Below are positions 1 through 6,839 of a stretch of DNA of 6,875 nucleotides, one piece after another. The stretch comes from CAINVV01 sp038323575 (GTDB lineage: Bacteria > Bacteroidota > Bacteroidia > Bacteroidales > Prolixibacteraceae). The notes below the pieces were generated by a model that worked only from the letters and a program-made list of their open reading frames with translations, did not search any database and was not told the origin of the DNA. How positions within the stretch are numbered: position 1 is the stretch's first letter; each line of letters begins with the position of its first letter. The position numbers and the translations under genes were made by a program. The DNA lies in assembly GCA_038323575.1 (NCBI GenBank), contig JBBQHB010000152.1:1-6875 (forward strand), in the 5' to 3' direction.

Positions 1-87
1 AGGTTGTGTCTATTATCAATTTTAGTATATTAGCATCTGATAATCTGAACCTTATTTATTAAGCATGTGCAGCAAACCTGAAGCCAT

Positions 88-3000
88 ATGACCAACTTCC
101 GCTTTTTAGAACCGGGGTTCCCGGCCATCTTTGCCGAAGCAGCAGAAGCCGAAAAACATGCCCTTTCAGCCCCAAAATACACTGCACTGTTGTGCCGCAG
201 CGCGCTCGAAAAAGCGGCTTTCTGGCTTTATGAAAACGACTCGGACCTCACGCTGCCCTACGATACCAAATTATCTTCCCTGATCCACGAACAATGTTTC
301 CGCGATATCCTTAATAAAAGCATGTTTCAGGAAATCAACCTGATTCGCCTGAACGGCAACAATGCCGCCCACGGGAAAAATGTCAGTCAAAACGAATCGT
401 TGGTTTCGCTGAAATGCCTGTTCCGTTTTCTCTCCTTTCTCAGCAGATATTACAGCGAAGAAAATCCGGTCATACCGGCATTTGATGAAAGTCTGATTCC
501 GGATGAGAAAGGAAAAGACAAGACACTTCGGGAACTTAAAGCCATTACCGATGAGTTGGCCGGGCAGACCGAAAAATTGAACCAGGAACGGCTCAAAACG
601 GATGAACTGGCCAAAGCAAATGAGCTGCTGAAACTGCAGCTGGAACGTCAGAAAAACGATGGTTTTGCCCGGAAAGAAGCGCGTAAGAAGCTTCCTGATG
701 AAAATAGGGCCATTCCCGAAATCATCCCGGAATCGGTTACACGCAAGATATACATTGACTTGCTTTTAAAAGAAGCAGGTTGGGAACTCTTGCGCCCGGG
801 TCGCGAACTGGAATATGAGGTAACCGGAATGCCGTTGTCTACCAATGCAAAAGGTGTCGGGTATGCCGACTATGTACTTTGGGGCGAAGACGGATTGCCA
901 CTGGCTGTGATTGAGGCCAAACGGACCAGCGTCGATGCGCACAAAGGCCAGCACCAGGCAGAGTTGTACGCCAATTGCCTCGAAAAAATGACAGGCCGTC
1001 GTCCTGTTATCTTTTATACCAATGGCTTCGAAACCAACATCTGGGATGATGCTTTTTACCCGTCACGACCTGTTGCGGGATTTTATACCAAAAACGAGTT
1101 ACAGCTGTTGATCGACCGCCGGAAATACAGGCTCGATTTGAGGAAATACAAAGTTGATACGAATATAGTGGGTCGCCCTTACCAGTTGGAAGCAATTAAG
1201 AGGGTGTCGGAAGCGCTGGTTACAGACCATTACTTCAAACTCAAAGGAAAGAGTCGGAAAGCCTTGCTGGTAATGGCTACCGGAAGCGGGAAAACCAGGG
1301 TAGCGGCAGCCATTGTCGATATGCTTTCCAAATGCAATTGGGTTAAACGGGTGCTCTTTCTGGCCGACAGAAATGCCCTGGTAACCCAGGCAAAGAACGT
1401 TTTCAAAGAGCATTTACCCAATCTTTCAGCCATAGACCTGACCAAAGAAAAAGAGGATAACGGCACCCGGCTGGTCTTTTCTACCTATCCGACCATCATG
1501 AATAAGATCGACAGTCTGAAAAGTGAGAATGGCCGGTTTTACGGATCGGGTCATTTCGATCTCATCATTGTAGATGAAGCACATCGTTCAGTCTATCAGA
1601 AATACAAAGCCATCTTCGACTACTTTGACACCCTCTTGATTGGCCTCACCGCTACGCCTAAAACCGAAGTCGACAGAAACACCTACGGACTATTCGATAT
1701 TGAAGACAACAATCCGACGTTTGCTTACGAATTAACACAGGCGGTTCAGGACAAGTACCTGGTTCCTCCGAAAGCAATGTCCGTTCCGGTTAAATTTCAT
1801 CGCGGGGGAATCAGGTACAAGGATCTTTCCGAGCCTGAGAAAACAGAATATGAAGAAATATTTGGCGATCCGACAACGGGCGAAGCTCCTGATTGTATTG
1901 AGAGCGGCGCACTTTTTGCCTGGCTTTTCAATGCTGACACCGTTGACAAAGTTCTCGATTTTCTGATGGCCAACGGATTGAAAACACAAGGCGGCGACAA
2001 ATTGGGGAAAAGCATCGTCTTTGCCCGTAACCATCAACATGCCTTATTTATCGAGGAGCGGTTCAATAAAAACTATCCCGAATACTCCGGTAAATTCCTT
2101 CGTGTGATCGACACTTACGAAGTCAAAGCGCAAAATTTGCTGGAAACCTTCTGCTTACCCAATGAAGAAGATGATCCACAGATAGCCGTTTCGGTGGATA
2201 TGATGGATACAGGAGTGGATGCTCCGAGGGTGGTAAATCTGGTATTCTTTAAACCGGTGAAATCGGCGACCAAGTACTGGCAAATGATTGGCCGCGGTAC
2301 GCGTCTGTGTCCCGATCTGTTTGGTCCCGGAGAAGATAAGAAGTATTTCACCATCTTTGATTTCTGCGAAAACTTCGAGTTTTTCGATGAATTTCCGGAG
2401 GGTATTATTCCATCTGTTCCCAAATCACTCTCTCAGCAGTTGTTTGAGACCAAGTTGGAAATTGCGATGGCAATTCGATCGAACGGTGAATCAACAGAGG
2501 ATGATTTGGATCTTGCCAAGACCTACATGGACGAATTGCACCTGCAGATTGCCACACTCAATCAGGAACGTTTTGTCGTTCGCAAAGAACTGCGATTGGT
2601 GAATGAATACACCAACAGGGCAAGATGGGAAAACCTTAGCAAAGGCGATTTCGCCGATATTTGCAACCATCTGTCCGATCTTCCTGCTATCGATGATAAT
2701 GATGATGAACTGGCCAAACGTTTTGATTTAATAGTCTTGAATTTACAACTGGCGCTTTTACTTAATAGCAATAAACAGGACAACCTGGTCGGCCGGATTG
2801 CCACCATTGGCAAACTCCTGATGAAGAAGAAAAACATTCCGGCCGTCAATCAAAAAATTGAAACGTTAAAAGCCGTTCAGTCTGATGAGTTTTGGCAGCA
2901 AGTGTCACTCAAAAGGTTGGAAAAAATCCGGATCGATTTGCGCGATCTGATCAAATTTATCGATACCGATCAGAAGAAAAACGTCTACACCAAATTCGAA

Positions 3001-3531
3001 GATGATCTGGATGAAGCTAATGTCACTATATTCCCTATTCTTCCTGGCTACACCAGTTTACAAAGTTACCGCGATCGGGTTGAAAGCTACATCAGGAAGA
3101 ATCAGGATTTTTTGGTTATACGTAAGATCCAGAACAACATTCAGATTACGCATGACGAACTGAATTTGTTGGAAAAAATGCTTTTCAGTGACGGATTAGG
3201 CACGAAAGCCGATTTCAAAAAGGAATATGGCGATATGCCCCTTGGCAAATTTATCAGGAGTCTGCTTGGATTGGATAAATCGACAGCCAATCAACTCTTT
3301 GCCGATTTCATTCAATCTGGCAACCTTTCAGCGGATCAAATAACCTTCATCAACAACATCATTAGCTTCCTGACCCAAAACGGTACCATCGATAAAACCA
3401 TGCTGTTTGAACCGCCTTTTACTGATATCAACGACCAGGGGATTACCGGGGTTTTTGATGAGGTACAGGTTGCTAAAATTGTCAGGATTATTGATGATGT
3501 AAATGGGAACGCCGTCAGAAGTATTGGCTGA
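88..3531 (+). CDS. hsdR: Type I restriction enzyme, restriction (R) subunit
   Basis: This is the motor and nuclease subunit of a type I restriction-modification complex. It translocates DNA using ATP and cuts unmethylated DNA together with HsdM and HsdS. Visible parts in order: a DUF4145-like N-terminal helical domain (about 5-120); a charged, probably coiled-coil linker (145-200); a nuclease domain with D261, E276-x-K278 and a Q290-xxx-Y294 motif; a Q-motif-like RPYQ (363-366); Walker A ATGSGKT (397-403); DEAH (496-499); TATP (521-524); and motif VI QMIGRGTR (732-739). The C-terminus (about 910-1120) resembles the EcoEI R C-terminal domain. At 1147 residues it is full length for the family, and no key motif is missing. 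The start fits because family members begin with a similar M-x-N-F-x-F-L. No clear ribosome site precedes it. The 87 bases upstream hold no recognisable gene, although one frame is open up to a stop at 60-62 and could be the tail of a neighbour. hsdM and hsdS are not in the window. Confidence 0.95.
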   Translation: MTNFRFLEPGFPAIFAEAAEAEKHALSAPKYTALLCRSALEKAAFWLYENDSDLTLPYDTKLSSLIHEQCFRDILNKSMFQEINLIRLNGNNAAHGKNVSQNESLVSLKCLFRFLSFLSRYYSEENPVIPAFDESLIPDEKGKDKTLRELKAITDELAGQTEKLNQERLKTDELAKANELLKLQLERQKNDGFARKEARKKLPDENRAIPEIIPESVTRKIYIDLLLKEAGWELLRPGRELEYEVTGMPLSTNAKGVGYADYVLWGEDGLPLAVIEAKRTSVDAHKGQHQAELYANCLEKMTGRRPVIFYTNGFETNIWDDAFYPSRPVAGFYTKNELQLLIDRRKYRLDLRKYKVDTNIVGRPYQLEAIKRVSEALVTDHYFKLKGKSRKALLVMATGSGKTRVAAAIVDMLSKCNWVKRVLFLADRNALVTQAKNVFKEHLPNLSAIDLTKEKEDNGTRLVFSTYPTIMNKIDSLKSENGRFYGSGHFDLIIVDEAHRSVYQKYKAIFDYFDTLLIGLTATPKTEVDRNTYGLFDIEDNNPTFAYELTQAVQDKYLVPPKAMSVPVKFHRGGIRYKDLSEPEKTEYEEIFGDPTTGEAPDCIESGALFAWLFNADTVDKVLDFLMANGLKTQGGDKLGKSIVFARNHQHALFIEERFNKNYPEYSGKFLRVIDTYEVKAQNLLETFCLPNEEDDPQIAVSVDMMDTGVDAPRVVNLVFFKPVKSATKYWQMIGRGTRLCPDLFGPGEDKKYFTIFDFCENFEFFDEFPEGIIPSVPKSLSQQLFETKLEIAMAIRSNGESTEDDLDLAKTYMDELHLQIATLNQERFVVRKELRLVNEYTNRARWENLSKGDFADICNHLSDLPAIDDNDDELAKRFDLIVLNLQLALLLNSNKQDNLVGRIATIGKLLMKKKNIPAVNQKIETLKAVQSDEFWQQVSLKRLEKIRIDLRDLIKFIDTDQKKNVYTKFEDDLDEANVTIFPILPGYTSLQSYRDRVESYIRKNQDFLVIRKIQNNIQITHDELNLLEKMLFSDGLGTKADFKKEYGDMPLGKFIRSLLGLDKSTANQLFADFIQSGNLSADQITFINNIISFLTQNGTIDKTMLFEPPFTDINDQGITGVFDEVQVAKIVRIIDDVNGNAVRSIG

Positions 3532-3567
3532 CATATAACACTTTGATGCAAGAATCTGTGTCTGCGG

Positions 3568-3735
3568 AACGTTCACTCTACTCAACCGAACATTCACTCC
3601 ACTATTGGGAACGGCTACTTCATACCTGGGAACTGTCATTCCACTATTGGGAATGATTATTCCATTATTGGGAACGTTTACTTCATTGTTGGGAATGATT
3701 ACTCCATTGCCGGGAATGTGTTCTCATCGCTTTCC
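3568..3735. repeat. Degenerate 21-bp tandem repeat between converging genes
   Basis: Seven contiguous 21-bp units start at 3568, 3589, 3610, 3631, 3652, 3673 and 3694, with no indels. A decayed eighth unit lies at 3715-3735. Units begin with AAC or AAT, carry a variable TTACTCC/TCATTCC-like middle, and from the second on end in GGG, most often as ATTGGG. They vary by substitution only, so they are old or under relaxed selection. The array fills most of the 209-base gap between the hsdR stop and the stop of the leftward permease, and ends six bases before the latter. Because 21 is divisible by three, each frame reads as a heptapeptide repeat. One rightward frame (3547-3744) is open throughout, with units such as N-D-Y-S-I-I-G, but has no ATG. 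Another gives a 36-residue ATG frame (3546-3656). I see no ribosome site and do not call a gene. It may be a structural, terminator-like or protein-binding element. Confidence 0.92.
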
Positions 3736-3740
3736 AGTCT

Positions 3741-4763
3741 CTAAAAAATATAATTGAACAAATACCCTACAATCATAATACCGCCGCCAACAACGCCGAT
3801 AAATGTGATGATCAACGGTAGCTTCAGCACTTTACGCAGGATAATCATTTCGGGCAGAGAAAGCCCGATCACCGACATCATGAAAGCCAAAGCAGTGCCC
3901 AATGATGCTCCTTTTTCAATCAAAACGGAAACAATCGGGACGATCCCGGCAGCATTGGAATACAAGGGAATACCAATTAAAACAGAAAGAGGAATGGAAT
4001 ACCAGGCTGACTTACCCATTAATGCAGCCATAAATTCTTCGGGCACATACCCGTGCGCCCCGGCTCCGACCAATATCCCTGCTGCCACATAAATCCAGAC
4101 TTTACCGACAATTTCTTTCACGGCCACATAACCAAGACCAATTCGCCGGACAAAAGATAACCGCTCTTCCGCTGATCCGTTGCTGCCGATGTGCGTTTCA
4201 TAGACCCAGGGTTCAACCCATTTTTCAAGTTTCAACAAGCCGATAGCCCATCCCGCAAGGATAGCTATCACCAAGCCGGTACCGATATATATCGCAGTAA
4301 CCTTCCATCCAAACATTCCATATAAAAGGATAACGGCGACTTCATTGATCATAGGGGCTGCAATCAGAAAGGAAAAGGTGACGCCAAGCGGAACACCGGA
4401 TTCTACAAAACCTAAGAACAACGGAATGGCAGAACAGGAACAAAACGGAGTTACAATACCCAGCATCGAAGCCATCACATTACCTGTAAAAGTTTTTTTT
4501 CCTTCCAGTGCCTTGCGCGTACGCTCCGGGGTAAAATAAGTCCGGATTATTCCAACCGCAAAAATGATTAAAACAAGTAAAAGCATCACTTTTGGAAATT
4601 CGAAGACAAAAAATCGCAAAGCTTCAGTCAAATGGTCTCCTTTCTTTAATCCCAATACAGCGTCAATCAACCAATCGGATAATGGCTGTAGGTAATGATA
4701 AATCAGCAACCAAACAGGTAACAGTGCAATTGGAAACCAGATCGTTTTAATAAAGTTCTTCAT
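3741..4763 (-). CDS. PF03773-family permease (ArsP/YraQ-like), probable efflux
   Basis: This is an integral membrane protein of 340 residues with about eight to ten hydrophobic segments. The signature TPFCSCSAIPL begins at residue 105, with C108 and C110. Two other conserved patches are APMINE (136-141) and GIPLYSN (264-270). Both halves carry related helical hairpins, as expected for this family. The best-studied member, ArsP, exports trivalent organoarsenicals; other members (YraQ) have no firm substrate. Here the position at the end of an ArsR-led operon supports thiophilic metalloid or organometalloid export, but the exact substrate is inference. The gene starts 50 bases after arsG, and that gap holds a possible ArsR site, so it may be partly controlled on its own. 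Its stop lies six bases from the tandem repeat. A histidine- or cysteine-rich loop of the Cu/Zn-exporting relatives is not seen. Confidence 0.85.
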   Translation of the reverse strand: MKNFIKTIWFPIALLPVWLLIYHYLQPLSDWLIDAVLGLKKGDHLTEALRFFVFEFPKVMLLLVLIIFAVGIIRTYFTPERTRKALEGKKTFTGNVMASMLGIVTPFCSCSAIPLFLGFVESGVPLGVTFSFLIAAPMINEVAVILLYGMFGWKVTAIYIGTGLVIAILAGWAIGLLKLEKWVEPWVYETHIGSNGSAEERLSFVRRIGLGYVAVKEIVGKVWIYVAAGILVGAGAHGYVPEEFMAALMGKSAWYSIPLSVLIGIPLYSNAAGIVPIVSVLIEKGASLGTALAFMMSVIGLSLPEMIILRKVLKLPLIITFIGVVGGGIMIVGYLFNYIF

Positions 4764-4779
4764 CCTGATGATTAAAGCA

Positions 4780-4797
4780 ATTCGTAAAAAGACGAAC
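4780..4797. promoter_or_regulatory. Possible third ArsR operator, before the permease gene
   Basis: The site contains TTCG (4781-4784), eight bases, then CGAA (4793-4796), the same pattern and spacing as the two stronger sites upstream. The arms pair over five bases (TTCGT/ACGAA). It lies 17 bases before the permease start. The flanking positions and the CC of the other sites are not kept, and no Bacteroidota-type promoter abuts it, so this is the weakest of the three. It could instead be a small mRNA hairpin. Confidence 0.4.
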
Positions 4798-4813
4798 TAT
4801 TAATTTAAATTTT

Positions 4814-5512
4814 TTAGAAGTACGCCCTGAAAATATAATAGATGCCTACCGCAATGAACAGCACGGAGATTACGCGTCTGAACCAGATTTCAAAGGTTTT
4901 AATTTTGTGGTAAAGATTCCCGATTCCCGAGACTGCATAGGCCAGAACCCATGCAAACAGGATAACCGGAATGCCTGTTGCGACGGCAAAAACAACAGGC
5001 AGATAAAGACCTGAAGCGCTTGAAATAGTCAGGGGAACCAACATCCCAAAGAACAAGACGCCGCTGTACGGGCAGAAGGCCAATGCAAATACGATTCCCA
5101 GCAAAACAACATCAAGGTATCCCCATTTTGATTTGTTTTGCATCTTGGATGTAAGCACACTCATCCCGGGAAATTTAATCCCGATGACATCCAACATGAT
5201 CAATCCAATAAGGATCAGCAAGGGCCCGATGAATTTTTCGCCGTATTGCTGAAAGAATCCGGAAAACTTCATCTGGTCGGCTCCGAAATAAATGACCAAA
5301 GGGATAATGGTATAAGTTATCGCCCGCCCCAAAGTGTACAACAGACCATTAATAAAAACCCTGTTGCGGTTTTCAAGATCCTTGCTGATAAAACCAACGG
5401 CAGTAATGTTGGTAGCCAACGGGCATGGGCTGATTGCTGTCATCAGGCCCAGCACCAAAGCTGTCAGCCAAGGCATGGTACTGTTTTCAAGCAGAGAAGT
5501 AAGAAAGTCCAT
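4814..5512 (-). CDS. arsG: ArsG-family membrane protein, CcdA/DsbD-like
   Basis: This 232-residue membrane protein has about six transmembrane helices in two related halves. Each half carries one cysteine next to a proline: SPCPLATN with C30, and FCPYSG with C147. That is the layout of the CcdA/DsbD electron-transfer family, where the two cysteines form a disulfide within the membrane. Close relatives are named ArsG, assigned to efflux of aromatic arsenicals as part of ArsEFG. The sequence alone cannot separate export from electron transfer. The gene follows arsF by five bases and is likely co-translated with it. The ATG chosen starts M-D-F-L just before the first helix; the nearby upstream ATG (complement 5514-5516) is in another frame and soon stops. 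Confidence is high for the fold family and moderate for the arsenic role. Confidence 0.82.
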   Translation of the reverse strand: MDFLTSLLENSTMPWLTALVLGLMTAISPCPLATNITAVGFISKDLENRNRVFINGLLYTLGRAITYTIIPLVIYFGADQMKFSGFFQQYGEKFIGPLLILIGLIMLDVIGIKFPGMSVLTSKMQNKSKWGYLDVVLLGIVFALAFCPYSGVLFFGMLVPLTISSASGLYLPVVFAVATGIPVILFAWVLAYAVSGIGNLYHKIKTFEIWFRRVISVLFIAVGIYYIFRAYF

Positions 5513-5517
5513 TCATG

Positions 5518-5934
5518 CTATTTTAGCAGTCCATCAACCTTTGTCCTGATAATTGATTTAAACTTTTCCGGATTGGAAACCGCGTACAAAAAACCTTCAT
5601 TGGTGATGTTGATTTTCTGTGATCCCTTTACGAGTAACAGGTTTTGTCCTGAGATCTTAAGTCTTTCAGCAATTTCCTTGCCCGATGCATCTTCCAGGTT
5701 TACCGCCCGAAAACTTATTGCACCTGATTTCACCTTCTCAGGGTAAAGCGTTTCCAGATCCTTTTTAGTTTCAGCTTCCACGGTCTTGCAGGTAACGCAT
5801 CTGGCTGAAAAATGAAAATAGTAAACTTCAATTTTGTCATTTGAAACAGTCTGAGTTGTTTTGGAACCTGACTGAGCCATGCAAAAGAATGGATTCAACA
5901 GTAACAGAATCAATAAAAATTTTATTGTCTTCAT
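5518..5934 (-). CDS. arsF: ArsF-family exported thioredoxin-like protein
   Basis: This is a predicted exported protein of 138 residues. A lysine-bearing start is followed by a leucine-rich core (about 6-17) and a likely signal peptidase I cut after C-M-A, before Q21. C18 does not sit in a good lipobox. The mature part has a thioredoxin-like beginning, VYYFHFSARCVTCK, with a CxxC at C46 and C49. This matches the family annotated as ArsF, named as a subunit acting on nitrophenyl arsenicals. A longer reading from 5976 would add 14 residues, overlap the end of arsE and bury the signal peptide, so I chose the ATG at 5934, which lies 10 bases after the arsE stop. Its partners are probably ArsG and ArsE. 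The redox role is inferred from the CxxC and the export signal. Confidence 0.82.
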   Translation of the reverse strand: MKTIKFLLILLLLNPFFCMAQSGSKTTQTVSNDKIEVYYFHFSARCVTCKTVEAETKKDLETLYPEKVKSGAISFRAVNLEDASGKEIAERLKISGQNLLLVKGSQKINITNEGFLYAVSNPEKFKSIIRTKVDGLLK

Positions 5935-5944
5935 TTTATGCAGA

Positions 5945-6181
5945 TTAGTTTTTTGCCAATAAATCCTTGATTTCATTTACAGATGGAATTCGTCCGCTCA
6001 TGACTACTTTTTCGTTAATGACCAAAGCAGGTGTATGCATCACCCCATAAGACATTATTTTGACAATGTCCTCAACTTTTTCGACTTCTGCAGCCGAGCC
6101 GGTTTCAGCAACGGCATCTCTTGTTAGTTTCTCAAGTGTTTTACACCTGGCACATCCGGTTCCTAAAATTTTAATTCTCAT
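5945..6181 (-). CDS. arsE: Small thioredoxin-like protein (TM0996/MTH895 family), ArsE-like
   Basis: This is a 78-residue cytoplasmic protein with a minimal thioredoxin fold. The active site GTGCARCKTLE has C10 and C13. HTPAL with P51 is the usual cis-proline loop facing the CxxC. The size and motifs fit the Thioredoxin_3 group (TM0996/MTH895, 'redox-active disulfide protein'), whose members often lie beside PF03773 or CcdA-like membrane proteins. There is no signal peptide, so it would act in the cytoplasm, either handing electrons to ArsG or binding a thiol-reactive arsenical. It is the first structural gene after arsR, with a palindromic operator in the 52-base gap. The region before its start is A-rich without a Shine-Dalgarno, as is common in Bacteroidota. 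The family call is firm; the symbol rests on context. Confidence 0.85.
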   Translation of the reverse strand: MRIKILGTGCARCKTLEKLTRDAVAETGSAAEVEKVEDIVKIMSYGVMHTPALVINEKVVMSGRIPSVNEIKDLLAKN

Positions 6182-6199
6182 GTTTTTCTATTTTTAGTA

Positions 6200-6217
6200 T
6201 TTCGGGTAAACCCGAAA
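6200..6217. promoter_or_regulatory. ArsR operator in the arsR-arsE gap (perfect palindrome)
   Basis: TTTCGGGTAAACCCGAAA is a perfect inverted repeat with 8-base arms and a 2-base centre. It matches the site at the arsR promoter at 15 of 18 positions, in the same orientation, and the two share AAACCCGAAACAA. It lies 18 bases before the arsE start. No clear -7 promoter element abuts it (TCTCCTTG on the minus strand is poor). It could therefore act as a roadblock, control a weak internal promoter, or form an mRNA hairpin between arsR and arsE. Confidence 0.72.
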
Positions 6218-6233
6218 CAAGGAGATAAATTTT

Positions 6234-6548
6234 TTATCTTTTAAAGAAACCGCCGAACAATAGCTTCGCTTCTTCCCAATTTTCCTGGTTGATACAATAC
6301 TTGATATAGGGAGGATTAATTTCACCCTGAATCAGTCCGGCATTTTTAAGTTCTTTCAAATGCTCAGATAAAGTTGAACGGGCAATGGGCAAATTTTCAG
6401 CCATATCACCGCTGTAACAACACTTGTTTAAGTTATTGGAAAGGTAATCCAAAATATAAACCCGGATTGGATTGGATAGAGCTTTGGCATACCTGGCTAC
6501 CTTTTCCTGATTATCCGTATAATATTTTACCTTTTCAACCTCCTTCAT
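6234..6548 (-). CDS. arsR: ArsR-family winged-helix repressor
   Basis: This 104-residue ArsR/SmtB-type regulator represses its own operon until a metalloid binds. Residues 15-40 form the usual opening (AKALSNPIRVYILDYL). The helix-turn-helix spans about 48-71, with recognition helix ARSTLSEHLKELKNAG. A wing follows (GLIQGEINPPYIKYC). Candidate inducer ligands are the adjacent C43 and C44 before the helix-turn-helix and C85 in the wing. This cysteine set differs from the CVC motif of E. coli ArsR, so the site belongs to another ArsR subtype (inference). It is the first gene of a leftward operon. Its start lies 11 bases inside an operator that abuts a Bacteroidota-type promoter, which implies autorepression. 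A second operator follows its stop. Trivalent arsenic or organoarsenic is the likely inducer, judged from the neighbours; antimony is possible. Confidence 0.9.
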   Translation of the reverse strand: MKEVEKVKYYTDNQEKVARYAKALSNPIRVYILDYLSNNLNKCCYSGDMAENLPIARSTLSEHLKELKNAGLIQGEINPPYIKYCINQENWEEAKLLFGGFFKR

Positions 6549-6558
6549 AACAATTTCA

Positions 6559-6576
6559 TTTCGTCAAAACCCGAAA
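6559..6576. promoter_or_regulatory. ArsR operator at the arsR promoter
   Basis: TTTCGTCAAAACCCGAAA keeps TTTCG and CGAAA at the same spacing as the perfect palindrome in the arsR-arsE gap. It begins directly after the -7 element on the minus strand, so it covers the expected transcription start. A repressor bound here would block initiation, the standard position for ArsR autoregulation. Confidence 0.75.
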
Positions 6577-6608
6577 CAAATATATTAAATTCTTCATGAT
6601 AAATACAA
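6577..6608 (-). promoter_or_regulatory. arsR: Bacteroidota-type promoter of the ars operon
   Basis: On the minus strand TATATTTG (6584-6577) fits the Bacteroidota -7 consensus TAnnTTTG exactly. A TTG (6608-6606) lies 21 bases upstream, slightly more than the usual 19-20. The start of transcription would fall near 6570, about 20 bases before the arsR ATG and inside the operator. Confidence 0.65.
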
Positions 6609-6700
6609 AACTCAATGCGTATATTTCAGAATTATTTTGTTTTCAACTGTTATTATAAATATCATGGTGGTTTCAGATCAAAAATTGTATCAGCAAGCAT

Positions 6701-6750
6701 ATTGGTTAAGCCTGTTCACAATTTTTTATAATATAATTGGTTACTGTTCA
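6701..6750. repeat. Imperfect direct repeat, ATTGGTTA...CTGTTCA
   Basis: ATTGGTTA and CTGTTCA occur as a pair twice: at 6701-6718 with AGC between them, and at 6736-6750 directly joined. The copies start 35 bases apart. They may be binding sites or the remnant of a small duplication. No function can be assigned from the sequence. Confidence 0.5.
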
Positions 6751-6801
6751 GGTGATAAAAGATATTAACACACCAAAGATATAAAATCAGAGGTGGTCAA
6801 A

Positions 6802-6839
6802 AAATTGGTTTATAACTTTATTTGACTTGGAACCAATTT
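6802..6839. repeat. Inverted repeat with 9-base arms
   Basis: AAATTGGTT (6802-6810) and AACCAATTT (6831-6839) are perfect inverted copies separated by 20 bases, so the arm starts are 29 bases apart. It lies 18 bases before the possible ATG at 6858 and could be an operator for a rightward gene. There is no GC-rich stem or T-run, so it is not a typical terminator. Confidence 0.45.

Noticed and set aside
2288..2602. Rightward 104-codon frame inside hsdR
   Set aside because: It overlaps the helicase motif VI region of hsdR in another frame, a shadow of a conserved coding region.
3328..3639. Leftward 103-codon open frame over the hsdR 3' end and the tandem repeat
   Set aside because: Two thirds of it is antisense to hsdR coding sequence, and the rest is open only because of the 21-bp repeat. 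It has no recognisable domain.
3546..3656. Rightward 36-codon ATG frame within the repeat, rich in H-Y-W-E
   Set aside because: It is short, has no ribosome site and is made almost wholly of repeat units. Mentioned as a possibility in the repeat entry but not called as a gene.
3568..3735. CRISPR array
   Set aside because: The units are contiguous, with no spacers between conserved repeats, and no cas gene is nearby.
5138..5746. Rightward 202-codon open frame
   Set aside because: It lies antisense across the arsG and arsF genes, both of which have clear family motifs. It has no domain of its own.
5935..5976. Longer N-terminus for the ArsF-like protein
   Set aside because: It would overlap the end of arsE and place 14 residues before a well-formed signal peptide. 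The start at 5934 fits better.
6200..6217. Palindrome in the arsR-arsE gap as a transcription terminator
   Set aside because: No T-run follows the stem on the minus strand, and the same sequence recurs at the arsR promoter. An operator explains it better.
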